Notes: generated by a model not told the origin, from the sequence alone. Positions 1 through 7,896 are shown, counted from the stretch's first letter. The stretch is 13,399 nt of DNA from Bacteroidales bacterium (GCA_900755985.1 CAAEIL010000109.1:1-13399); one strand, 5' to 3'. A program made the numbers and translations.

Positions 1-7
1 CTCAGTC

Positions 8-23
8 GTGTACCTCGGTACAC
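8..23. repeat. Palindrome GTGTACC-TC-GGTACAC, possible edge of an intergenic repeat
   Basis: Two perfect 7-bp arms are separated by TC. The palindrome lies in a stretch with more internal echoes: CTCAAG occurs at 32-37 and again at 49-54. The left part is cut off by the window start, so the full element cannot be judged. It could be an intergenic repeat, a terminator stem of the upstream gene (though no T-run is visible), or chance. It is seen only once in the window. Confidence 0.4.
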
Positions 24-223
24 TCCTTCGTCTCAAGACAAAAATCAACTCAAGCTATGCGACCCTGCCGTAAACATTTATTATTAAACAAGCTCTTAAG
101 GCACAAATATGAGGTCAGAGTTACAAGTTTCCTGACTTCAGGCCCTCAATATTGGCTGTTCGTGCTCATTGCTTTGTTACGACACATGCGCCATGGCCTT
201 GCGAGGCTTAACATTGCCATACG

Positions 224-245
224 CCGCCTTTGACCGCCTTTGACC
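224..245. repeat. 10-bp tandem repeat, just over two copies
   Basis: The unit CCGCCTTTGA occurs twice head to tail (224-233 and 234-243) and is followed by CC. It ends about 29 bp before the -33 box of the next promoter. It could be a replication-slippage product or a paired protein-binding site. Nothing in the sequence decides between these. Confidence 0.5.
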
Positions 246-273
246 TTATATTTTGTTAATTATGATGTCGCCG

Positions 274-305
274 TTTGATAAATAGACACAAAAACCTTAA
301 CTTTG
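274..305 (+). promoter_or_regulatory. Bacteroidetes-type promoter for the PPIase/OstA-like operon
   Basis: A -33 box TTTG (274-277) and a -7 box TAACTTTG (298-305, matching TAnnTTTG) are separated by exactly 20 bp, the usual spacing for the primary sigma factor of Bacteroidetes. Transcription would start near 311-313. This box covers the TTG at 303, so that codon cannot be the translation start of a transcript made here. It supports the GTG at 345, leaving a leader of roughly 33 nt. Confidence 0.75.
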
Positions 306-344
306 CCCACTGATATACAACCCCAACCAATTTTCTGCCGAAAA

Positions 345-1703
345 GTGAAAATCAGACCTTTCATATTCACAGCTGTCGCTCTTGCAGGCGTCGCCCTTGC
401 TTTGGCCGACAACAATATCGCCGAAGAAGTAGCCTGGACCATCGGTGACCAGCCCATCTACAAATCTGAAATCGAACAGGCCTACATCGACATGCAGCAA
501 GACCGCGAGCAAATCGACGGAGACCCCTACTGTGTTATCCCCGAGATGATTGCTATTCAGCGTCTTTATCTCCATCAGGCCGAGCTTGACACCATTACCG
601 CACCCGAAGCTCAGGTACAGATGCAGGTCGAATCGCAAATCAACTACCTCATCTCCAATCTCGGCTCCAAAGAGAAAGTCGAGCAATACTTCCGCAAAAG
701 TATCCCCGAGTTACGCGAATATTACAAACAGACCATCGCCGACCGCTCGCGTGTTCAGCAAGTACAGCATAACCTCACCAAGGACGTCAAATCAACGCCC
801 GGCGAAGTGCGCCGATACTTCAACACACTGCCTCAGGACTCCGTACCCAATGTACCACTGCAGGTCGCCGTACAGATTATAACCCTCAATCCCGCCATTC
901 CCCGTCAGGAGATTGATGACGTGAAAGCCCGCCTGCGCGACTTCGCCGACCGTGTCAATCGCGGCGAATCAGAGTTCTCGACACTCGCCATCCTATACTC
1001 CGAAGCCCCCGAAGCCGTACGCGGAGGCGAAACCGGATTTCTCGGCCGAGGCATGCTCGACCCTGCATACGCCGCTGTAGCTTTCAACCTCAACGACACC
1101 AAGAAAGTATCAAAGATTGTCGAGTCCGAATTCGGATTTCACATCATACAGCTTATAGAGAAACGCGGCGACCGAATCAACACACGGCACATACTGCTTC
1201 GCCCCAAGGTCTCGGACAAAGACCTGCAGACAGCACTTACCCGCCTCGACTCGCTGCGCGCCGATATCGTTGTCAAAAAAATCGGCACATTCGAGCAAGC
1301 CGCCTCGGCAGTCTCGCAGGACAAAGACACCCGCATGAACCATGGCGTCATGGTCAACCAGAACAACGGCACCACATCATTCGAGATGTCGCAGCTGCCC
1401 GCCGCAGTCGCCAAAGCTGTCGCCACGCTCGAGCCCGGCGAAATATCCCAGCCCTTCATCATGAAAGACCCCAAGCGCGACCGAGACATCGTAGCCATGG
1501 TCAAACTGACATCGCGCACCTCCGCTCACCGTGCCAATCTCGCTGACGACTATCAGCTAATCAAAGACCTGTACGAAGACGCCCAACGCGAAAAAATTCT
1601 ACGCGACTGGCTCGAAAACAAAATCGCCGACACCTATGTCCGCATCGAAGACGGATGGCGAGGCTGCAACTTCCAGCACAAAGGCTGGATTAAAACCCGC
1701 TAA
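345..1703 (+). CDS. Periplasmic SurA-like peptidyl-prolyl cis-trans isomerase (two parvulin domains)
   Basis: This is a likely chaperone and prolyl isomerase for outer-membrane proteins, acting in the periplasm. From the GTG at 345 the product is 452 residues with a clear signal peptide: basic start VKIRP, hydrophobic core, and a cleavage site after A-L-A near residue 21. A SurA-like N-terminal segment follows (V-A-W-T-I-G-D, then K-S-E-I-E). The first parvulin (PpiC) domain covers about residues 174-275, with G-F-L-G-R-G and E-F-G-F-H-I-I-Q-L. A second, more diverged one starts at R281-H-I-L-L-R-P and runs to about 390. The C-terminus is rich in Trp and ends in G-W-I-K. An in-frame TTG at 303 would add 14 residues but lies inside the promoter, so I reject it. 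The stop codon abuts the ATG of the OstA-like gene, so the two are surely co-transcribed. The family assignment is firm, but orthology to E. coli SurA itself is not shown. Confidence 0.9.
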   Translation: MKIRPFIFTAVALAGVALALADNNIAEEVAWTIGDQPIYKSEIEQAYIDMQQDREQIDGDPYCVIPEMIAIQRLYLHQAELDTITAPEAQVQMQVESQINYLISNLGSKEKVEQYFRKSIPELREYYKQTIADRSRVQQVQHNLTKDVKSTPGEVRRYFNTLPQDSVPNVPLQVAVQIITLNPAIPRQEIDDVKARLRDFADRVNRGESEFSTLAILYSEAPEAVRGGETGFLGRGMLDPAYAAVAFNLNDTKKVSKIVESEFGFHIIQLIEKRGDRINTRHILLRPKVSDKDLQTALTRLDSLRADIVVKKIGTFEQAASAVSQDKDTRMNHGVMVNQNNGTTSFEMSQLPAAVAKAVATLEPGEISQPFIMKDPKRDRDIVAMVKLTSRTSAHRANLADDYQLIKDLYEDAQREKILRDWLENKIADTYVRIEDGWRGCNFQHKGWIKTR

Positions 1704-3533
1704 ATGCGCAAAACCCTCATCCTGGCACTGATTGCCGCCATCATCACACCCGCAGGCCTGAGCATCATAGCTCAGGCCTCGAAACATAATACCCCCACAG
1801 TACACAAGTCAGCCATGGGGCCTAACATGCCTCAGCCATCGCGCATCAACTTCAATCCCCAGATTCCGGGTGCCGACCGTCGTATACCCGGACGCATTTT
1901 CCTTGAAAGCGCCGACATCCTCTCCAAAATGTCAACTGACACATTCCTGGTACTTTCGGGCAACGTTCACTTCTCGCGCGGAGGCATGCAGATGTATTGT
2001 GACTCGGCGCATTACTTCCCGGCTTCCGAATCGATGGACGCTTTCTCGAACGTGCGTATGGAACAGGGCGACACGCTCTTCATCTATGCCGACGAGCTTA
2101 ACTACCGCGGAGGCTCACATCCTGTCGCTTACCTCTACGGCAACGAAAGCCAGCAGGTGCGCATGATCAACCGCAACACACGGCTCGAGACACCGACCTT
2201 CACATACGACCTTTTTGAAGAACGCGGATACTACAACACCGGAGGAACACTCACCGACCCTTTCAACCGCCTGACTTCAGACGAAGGCGAATACATCCCC
2301 GCAACCAAAGAAGCCAACTTCTACAACAACGTCTGGCTGCACCGTATCGACGGCCGCGATACTCTCGACATATATACCGACAATCTCAACTACAACACCG
2401 TCACCCACATAGCCGAGTTCTACTCACCAACGCGCATCGTCAATCCCCGAGGCACCATCGAGTCCGACGCCGGTGTCTACAACACCCTTACCAACCAGAC
2501 AGAGCTGCTGTCCCGCTCGACAATACACATCGAGCGCGGCGAAGGACGTCCTCAAACCACATTCACCGGCGACACTATCCTTTACGACCGAGTCCAGGGC
2601 TTCGGACAGGCTTTCGGCAACGTCATTCTCTTTGACCCCAACCGCCAGGTCACCCTCACCGGCGGATACGGCTTCTACGACCAACGCTCAGACTCGGCCT
2701 TCTTCACCAAAGACGCGCTGGCCAAAGAATTTTCGCGCGGCGACACGCTGTTTATCCACGGCCGCTACGTACGCTCGGTACGCAACATCAATACCGACTC
2801 GCTGACACAGCGCAACGACACCACACACACCATTGTAGCATGGCCACGCGTACGCTTCTACCGCTCGGACATGCAGGGCCTCTGCGATTCGATGACTTTT
2901 GTACAGCGCGATTCGATACTTCACCTCGACAGGCATCCCGTAGTCTGGAGTGACGACCGCCAGATTTTCGGCAACAAGATGCTGCTTCATCTCAACGACT
3001 CTACTCTGGACCACGCATTGCTCCCCGACTTCGGATTCACAGCCCAACACATCGAAGACCGATATTACAACCAGCTTTCGGGACGCAAAATGGAAGCATG
3101 GTTTACCGGCGGGGAGCTCTCGGCCGCCAATGTCAACGGTTCGGTCGAAGCCATTTTCTACCCCGAAGAGAACGACTCGACCATAAACAAACTTGTAAAC
3201 CTGCAGACGGCCAACATGGACGCCACCTTCGAGAATCGCGCCATGATACGCCTCAAGACATATCCCCAAACCGACGGCACCGTCACACCGCTGTACCTCG
3301 CCAAACAATCTCAACTGCTGTTGCCAAAATTCGCCTGGTATGACGAACTGCGCCCCGACTCACCGGTCTCGGTACTCGAAATTCCCGCAGGCATGGACGA
3401 ACTTATGGAACACGAGCCCATTCCCACAATCCCCGTACCCTCGGCTCCCGACATGCGTATGGGTCCCTTCTCCAAACCTGCTCCGCACATTCCGGTACCA
3501 CCGCCAGCCCCCCTCCCCCTTCCCGAACAATAA
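1704..3533 (+). CDS. OstA-like (LptA/LptD N-terminal fold) envelope protein
   Basis: The 609-residue product starts with a signal peptide (M-R-K, hydrophobic core, cleavage after A-Q-A near residue 25) and is therefore exported. From about residue 63 it shows the OstA-like pattern: repeated beta-strand units such as L-S-G-N-V-H-F, Y-C-D-S-A-H-Y-F and Y-A-D-E-L-N-Y, which recur with variations (G-D-T-L-F-I occurs twice). LptA and the LptD N-domain use this fold to carry lipopolysaccharide across the periplasm; a similar role here is inferred. The last 42 residues (568-609) contain 15 prolines and look disordered. The ATG follows the PPIase stop with no gap (TAAATG), so translation is probably coupled. 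The pair makes sense as an outer-membrane assembly operon. I see no beta-barrel like that of full LptD, so this is not LptD. No clear terminator follows the stop. Confidence 0.85.
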   Translation: MRKTLILALIAAIITPAGLSIIAQASKHNTPTVHKSAMGPNMPQPSRINFNPQIPGADRRIPGRIFLESADILSKMSTDTFLVLSGNVHFSRGGMQMYCDSAHYFPASESMDAFSNVRMEQGDTLFIYADELNYRGGSHPVAYLYGNESQQVRMINRNTRLETPTFTYDLFEERGYYNTGGTLTDPFNRLTSDEGEYIPATKEANFYNNVWLHRIDGRDTLDIYTDNLNYNTVTHIAEFYSPTRIVNPRGTIESDAGVYNTLTNQTELLSRSTIHIERGEGRPQTTFTGDTILYDRVQGFGQAFGNVILFDPNRQVTLTGGYGFYDQRSDSAFFTKDALAKEFSRGDTLFIHGRYVRSVRNINTDSLTQRNDTTHTIVAWPRVRFYRSDMQGLCDSMTFVQRDSILHLDRHPVVWSDDRQIFGNKMLLHLNDSTLDHALLPDFGFTAQHIEDRYYNQLSGRKMEAWFTGGELSAANVNGSVEAIFYPEENDSTINKLVNLQTANMDATFENRAMIRLKTYPQTDGTVTPLYLAKQSQLLLPKFAWYDELRPDSPVSVLEIPAGMDELMEHEPIPTIPVPSAPDMRMGPFSKPAPHIPVPPPAPLPLPEQ

Positions 3534-3599
3534 TCGCTCAGCTTTCCATTTTCAACGAGGCAAACAGGTCTCGGTGCAGTCCATTCATATATAAACTTA

Positions 3600-3615
3600 A
3601 ATAATTATAATTATT
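3600..3615. repeat. Perfect 16-bp AT-only palindrome upstream of the uvrA promoter
   Basis: AATAATTATAATTATT is its own reverse complement. It ends 21 bp before the -33 box of the uvrA promoter, in the 154-bp gap after the OstA-like gene. It could be an operator for a dimeric regulator, an UP-like AT-rich element, or chance in AT-rich DNA. It does not resemble a LexA box I know, so SOS control of uvrA is not shown. Confidence 0.45.
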
Positions 3616-3636
3616 GTGCAGGCAAAAGTCACACTC

Positions 3637-3667
3637 TTTGCCCTGTGCCCGAAACTTTGTACTTTTG
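3637..3667 (+). promoter_or_regulatory. Bacteroidetes-type promoter for uvrA
   Basis: A -33 box TTTG (3637-3640) and a -7 box TACTTTTG (3660-3667, matching TAnnTTTG) are 19 bp apart. The predicted transcript starts near 3673-3675, leaving a leader of only about 13-15 nt before the ATG at 3688. The gene therefore has its own promoter, separate from the envelope operon upstream, although readthrough is possible because no terminator is visible between them. Confidence 0.75.
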
Positions 3668-3687
3668 CAGTTTAAACCAAGACTTTA

Positions 3688-6603
3688 ATGAGTACAAAAC
3701 AAAATACTAAGGAAAAGACTCCGGCAACCAGGTCAGCAAAGGCAAAAGCCGGCACAAGCAAAAGCCGTGCGGCCAAGCCCGCACAGACTATGCCTGTCGC
3801 ACGAGCCGAAGTTGCCGGTCACGATATCACCATACGCGGCGCCCGCGTAAACAATCTTAAGGACGTAGACGTAACCATTCCCCGCAACCGCCTTGTCGTC
3901 ATAACCGGTCTTTCAGGCTCCGGCAAGTCATCTCTGGCTTTCGACACACTCTACGCCGAAGGCCAGCGCCGCTATGTCGAAAGTCTAAGTGCCTACGCAC
4001 GCCAGTTTCTTGGCCGCATGTCCAAGCCCGAGTGTGACCACATCGCCGGACTTCCGCCGGCAATAGCCATCGAGCAGAAAGTCAATACGCGCAATCCCCG
4101 CTCGACCGTAGGCACTTCAACCGAAATCTACGACTACATGCGGCTGCTCTACGCCCGCATCGGCCATACCATATCGCCCGTCAGCGGCCGTGAAGTACGC
4201 CGCGAAGGCGTCGAGGACGTCCTGGCACAAATAAACTCGTTAGACCCGGGTACACGCTTCGCCATTACAGCGCCTGTCATCATGCCTGAAGGACGACGCT
4301 TCTCCACCCAGCTCGAAGTCTACTTCAAAGCCGGATACTCACGTCTGTATAGCAATGGCGAATTTGTCGATATCGAGGAACTGATGGGCAACGCGGACAC
4401 ACTCTCGGCCGAAAGCTACAGTCTGCTGGTCGACCGCAGCATGGTCAGCGATGACGACGAAGAACTATCCCGTACCGCCGAGTCTGTCGAGATTGCATTC
4501 TTCGAGGGACATGGCGAGCTCGACCTCGTGATTTTTGGCGACGAAGGGCCTCAGTCGCGCCGCTACAACACACGCTTCGAGGCCGACGGAATCACTTTCA
4601 TCGAGCCATCCGAGGCCATGTTCAACTTCAACAACCCTTACGGCGCTTGCCCTCGCTGCGAAGGTTTCGGCCGCACAGTAGGTATCGACGAGCGCCTGGT
4701 CGTCCCCAATCCCGAACTGTCTCTCTTCGAAGACTGTGTCGTATGCTGGCGAGGCGAAAAGATGAGCGAGTGGAAGCGCAGCTTTATCAGTGCCGCCGTT
4801 CCCAAGGGATTTCCCGTGCACCGCTCGTATCATGACCTGAGTGACGCCGAGCGGCGTATGCTGTGGGACGGCATCGACGGCATTGGCATAACCCCATTCT
4901 TCGATTGGATTGCCACACAGCAGCACAAAATTCAGTATCGCGTCATGCTTGCCCGCTATCGCGGAAAGACCGAGTGTCCCGAATGTCACGGCTCGCGACT
5001 GCGTCGCGAAGCATCGTATGTTCGCGTGGTCGAGCGTCCCATCACCGAGCTTGTCCGTATGCCTGTCAACGAACTGCTGACATGGTTCGACGCCCTGACT
5101 CTCGATGAGCGTGAAGCTAAAATTGCCGAAAGGCTCCTTGTCGAAATTCGCAACCGACTGCGCTTTCTCACCGACGTCGGCCTTGGTTACCTTACCCTCG
5201 ACCGACTGTCCAATACCCTGTCAGGCGGTGAGAGCCAGCGCATCAATCTGGCTACATCACTCGGAAGTTCGCTTGTCGGCTCCATGTATATCCTCGACGA
5301 GCCTTCAATAGGCTTACACTCTCGCGACAACGACCGCCTCATCGGCGTGCTCCGCCAGTTGCAGCGTCTTGGCAACACCGTAGTCGTTGTCGAGCACGAC
5401 GAAGAAATCATGCGCCGCGCCGACTACATCATAGACGTCGGCCCCGAAGCCGGACGCCAGGGCGGACGCATAATATATCAGGGCGACGTAGAGGGCTTGC
5501 ACGAGGCCGTTGAAAGCTACACCCGCAAGTATCTTGAAGGCGAGCTATCCATCCCCGTACCCAAAGTACGCCGCCGCACATCGTCATATATCGAAGTTCG
5601 CGGCGCTCGCGAGCACAACCTCAAAAATATCGACGTACGCTTCCCGCTGGGGCTGCTCACTGTTGTCACAGGCGTCAGCGGCTCGGGCAAATCGACGCTT
5701 GTACGAGACATACTCTTCAAAGCCATGCAGCGCCGTCTGGCCGAGACCGGCGACACCCCCGGAGCATTTTCCGGTCTGGGAGGCGACATAGGACGCATTG
5801 AGGCTGTCGAGTTCGTCGACCAGAATCCCATAGGCCGCTCGTCGCGGTCCAATCCCGCAACTTATCTCAAGGCCTACGACATCATACGCAAACTTTTCGC
5901 CGACCAGCCTTTGGCCCGCCAGATGGGCTTTACAGCCGGCCACTTCTCATTCAACGCCGAAGGCGGCCGATGCGAGGAATGTAAGGGCGAAGGCACCATA
6001 ACCATCGAAATGCAGTTCATGGCCGACATCACAGTCGAATGTGAGGCTTGTCACGGCAAGCGCTTCAAGTCCGAAATACTCGAGGTCGAATACCGGGGCA
6101 AAAACATATACGATGTCCTTGACATGACAGTAGAGCAGGCCATCGGCTTCTTCCGAGAAGGCGACGGACCCGACGAACGCAAAATAGTAGCCAAATTGCA
6201 ATGTCTCAGCGACGTAGGCCTTGACTACATAAAACTCGGTCAGTCATCATCGACATTATCCGGCGGCGAAAACCAGCGCGTCAAACTCGCCTACTTCCTG
6301 TCGCTCGAGAAGCCTGTCCACACTCTGTTTATCTTCGACGAGCCAACAACGGGACTGCATTTCCATGACATACACAAGCTCATGGAATCTTTTGACCGTC
6401 TGATTTCACGCGGACACACGCTAGTGGTCATCGAGCACAATCTCGATGTCATAAAGTGCGCCGACAATATTATCGACATCGGTCCTGAGGCCGGCTACAA
6501 CGGCGGCAATGTTGTCGTCACAGGCACACCCGAGCAAGTGGCAACCTGTCCCGACAGCATCACCGGTCGTTATCTTCAGGATAAGTTGAAAGGCAACGCT
6601 TAA
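3688..6603 (+). CDS. uvrA: Excinuclease ABC subunit A (UvrA)
   Basis: This is the damage-sensing ATPase of nucleotide excision repair; in the cytoplasm it loads UvrB onto lesions. The 971-residue protein has both ABC modules. Module I has Walker A G74-L-S-G-S-G-K-S-S, zinc-binding pairs C321-P-R-C and C430-P-E-C flanking the insertion, the signature L511-S-G-G-E-S-Q-R, and Walker B near M533-Y-I-L-D-E-P. Module II has Walker A G662-V-S-G-S-G-K-S-T, the second zinc finger C762-E-E-C and C785-E-A-C, the signature L857-S-G-G-E-N-Q-R, and a Walker B ending F-I-F-D-E-P. The Cys found after the LLYAR segment in E. coli is absent, as in other Bacteroidetes to my knowledge. About 43 residues rich in Lys, Ala, Thr and Ser precede the usual start of the domain (I-R-G-A-R). 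An alternative ATG at 3790 (Met35) would remove most of this tail, but promoter spacing favours 3688. It converges on buk, with 13 bp between the stops. Confidence 0.98.
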   Translation: MSTKQNTKEKTPATRSAKAKAGTSKSRAAKPAQTMPVARAEVAGHDITIRGARVNNLKDVDVTIPRNRLVVITGLSGSGKSSLAFDTLYAEGQRRYVESLSAYARQFLGRMSKPECDHIAGLPPAIAIEQKVNTRNPRSTVGTSTEIYDYMRLLYARIGHTISPVSGREVRREGVEDVLAQINSLDPGTRFAITAPVIMPEGRRFSTQLEVYFKAGYSRLYSNGEFVDIEELMGNADTLSAESYSLLVDRSMVSDDDEELSRTAESVEIAFFEGHGELDLVIFGDEGPQSRRYNTRFEADGITFIEPSEAMFNFNNPYGACPRCEGFGRTVGIDERLVVPNPELSLFEDCVVCWRGEKMSEWKRSFISAAVPKGFPVHRSYHDLSDAERRMLWDGIDGIGITPFFDWIATQQHKIQYRVMLARYRGKTECPECHGSRLRREASYVRVVERPITELVRMPVNELLTWFDALTLDEREAKIAERLLVEIRNRLRFLTDVGLGYLTLDRLSNTLSGGESQRINLATSLGSSLVGSMYILDEPSIGLHSRDNDRLIGVLRQLQRLGNTVVVVEHDEEIMRRADYIIDVGPEAGRQGGRIIYQGDVEGLHEAVESYTRKYLEGELSIPVPKVRRRTSSYIEVRGAREHNLKNIDVRFPLGLLTVVTGVSGSGKSTLVRDILFKAMQRRLAETGDTPGAFSGLGGDIGRIEAVEFVDQNPIGRSSRSNPATYLKAYDIIRKLFADQPLARQMGFTAGHFSFNAEGGRCEECKGEGTITIEMQFMADITVECEACHGKRFKSEILEVEYRGKNIYDVLDMTVEQAIGFFREGDGPDERKIVAKLQCLSDVGLDYIKLGQSSSTLSGGENQRVKLAYFLSLEKPVHTLFIFDEPTTGLHFHDIHKLMESFDRLISRGHTLVVIEHNLDVIKCADNIIDIGPEAGYNGGNVVVTGTPEQVATCPDSITGRYLQDKLKGNA

Positions 6604-6616
6604 CGCACACCGGGCG

Positions 6617-7855
6617 TCAGCGCCTGTTCTTGGTATAATTGGACGTGAAGCGGCGTATGTACTGGCGCACAGATGTCATGTTGACCTTAGGAGCCGGCGG
6701 CAACTGGTTGATGGCCTGATTGAGCCACTCGCGAATCTTGGACGGACGGCGCGTGTCGTTGACATTCGACGGGTCATCGATTTCGTGCGAGACATAGTCC
6801 ACGGCCTCACGCTCACCCTTCAGTACAGCCAGTGCATTCTGCGCCAGCGCCTCAAGCTCGTTTTCGCCCGGATAGACATATATGGGTGCAATCCATGACA
6901 CCAGTTCGGCCACAAAGTCAGTTATACGTTTTGAATGTGCTATGCCTCCGGTCAGCAGTATGGCATCGACATCTCCTTTCAGTGCTATTGACATAGCGCC
7001 GATTTCTTTAGCTATAGTGTATAACATTGCACGCAATATCAACATTGCATGCAAGTCGCCCTTATCGACGCGGTCAAGCACTTCGAGCACGGATGTCGTA
7101 CCCAAGTGAGCATAAAGGCCTCCCTTGCCGTGAACAATCTTCATAAGTTCGTCCTCGGTATATTTGCCCGAGAAACAAAGCCTTACAAGCGGTCCGGGCG
7201 GAAGCGAGCCCGATCGCTCGGGCGAGAATGGTCCGCAGCCGTCCAGTGCGTTTGTTGTATCGATGACACGTCCGTGGCGATGAGCCGAAATAGTGCATCC
7301 GCCTCCCATGTGACATACTATCAGGTCAAGGTCTTCGTAGGCGGTCGAAGTCTCGGCGGCGAATTTACGTGCAACGGCTTTCTGATTAAGGGCATGGAAT
7401 ATAGACTCGCGGGGCAGTTCGGGGCAACCGCTAATGCGTGCATACGGTATCATTTCGTCAACGACCACCGGGTCGGCGATATATGACGGCTTGCCGAATT
7501 CGTCGGCGATATTGCGTGCAATAAGACCGCCGAGGCTCGACGCGTGCTGTACACGCGGATGCATCAGGTCGAAACGCAGGTCGTCATTGACCTTATAGAC
7601 ACCCGACTCGACCGGCGATATGATGCCACCGCGTCCTATCACGGCATCAATTCCCTTCAGTTCGATGTTTGCTTCGCGTAAGGCTCCGCGCACAAGTTGC
7701 TCACGCCACTCAAGTTGTCCTATCGCCGAATCAAAACGCGACAGTTCGTCGGCCGAATGAGAAATTGATTTTGTAAACACTTGCTTGTCATCTTCGTAGA
7801 CAGCTATTTTGGTCGATGTCGAACCCGGGTTAATTGCTAAGATGCGATAACTCAT
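6617..7855 (-). CDS. buk: Butyrate kinase with a C-terminal extension
   Basis: It transfers the phosphate of butyryl phosphate (or a related branched or short acyl phosphate) to ADP, giving the free acid and ATP, in the cytoplasm. The product belongs to the acetate/butyrate kinase (ASKHA) fold. It shows the first phosphate loop N9-P-G-S-T-S-T-K, the H182-M-G-G-G loop, the D-G-C-G-P-F-S-P-E-R-S-G segment that follows it (about residues 205-216) and the adenosine loop L301-T-G-G-I-A-H-S. The kinase domain ends near residue 355, the usual length of butyrate kinases. Residues 356-412 are extra: charged, then proline-containing (Q-L-P-P-A-P-K) and finally basic. The gene lies 41 bp downstream of ptb on the same strand, the usual enzyme pair and order. 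The substrate is not fixed by sequence, since isobutyrate or isovalerate kinases look similar. Confidence 0.93.
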   Translation of the reverse strand: MSYRILAINPGSTSTKIAVYEDDKQVFTKSISHSADELSRFDSAIGQLEWREQLVRGALREANIELKGIDAVIGRGGIISPVESGVYKVNDDLRFDLMHPRVQHASSLGGLIARNIADEFGKPSYIADPVVVDEMIPYARISGCPELPRESIFHALNQKAVARKFAAETSTAYEDLDLIVCHMGGGCTISAHRHGRVIDTTNALDGCGPFSPERSGSLPPGPLVRLCFSGKYTEDELMKIVHGKGGLYAHLGTTSVLEVLDRVDKGDLHAMLILRAMLYTIAKEIGAMSIALKGDVDAILLTGGIAHSKRITDFVAELVSWIAPIYVYPGENELEALAQNALAVLKGEREAVDYVSHEIDDPSNVNDTRRPSKIREWLNQAINQLPPAPKVNMTSVRQYIRRFTSNYTKNRR

Positions 7856-7896
7856 GCTCTATTGTTGTGATATTAAAAATTGTTTCGGAGAAATAC

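Larger units (their letters stand above)
1..273. other. Intergenic region without a recognisable gene
   Basis: No reading frame here resembles a protein family I know. Two short frames run in from the left edge on the + strand (to a stop at 70-72 and to a stop at 85-87). They could be the tail of a gene lying outside the window, but neither ends in recognisable sequence. I see no tRNA cloverleaf and no terminator with a T-run. The stretch holds a palindrome at 8-23, a small hairpin at 131-142 (arms CCTGA/TCAGG) and a tandem repeat at 224-245, followed by the promoter of the next gene. Confidence 0.5.

Noticed and set aside
239..255. Second promoter with a TATATTTTG-like -7 box
   Set aside because: The spacing between TA and TTTG is one base too long, and neither nearby TTTG lies 19-21 bp upstream. 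The promoter at 274-305 fits far better.
303..344. Possible TTG start extending the PPIase by 14 residues
   Set aside because: It lies within the -7 promoter box, and the extra residues would precede a complete signal peptide.
2688..3314. 208-codon open frame on the - strand across the OstA-like gene
   Set aside because: It is a shadow of the codon pattern in the real gene; there is no domain pattern and no promoter.
6613..6624. Hairpin GGCG-TCAG-CGCC at the convergent ends of uvrA and buk as a two-way terminator
   Set aside because: The stem is only 4 bp, has no T-run on either side and includes the buk stop codon, so it is too weak to call.
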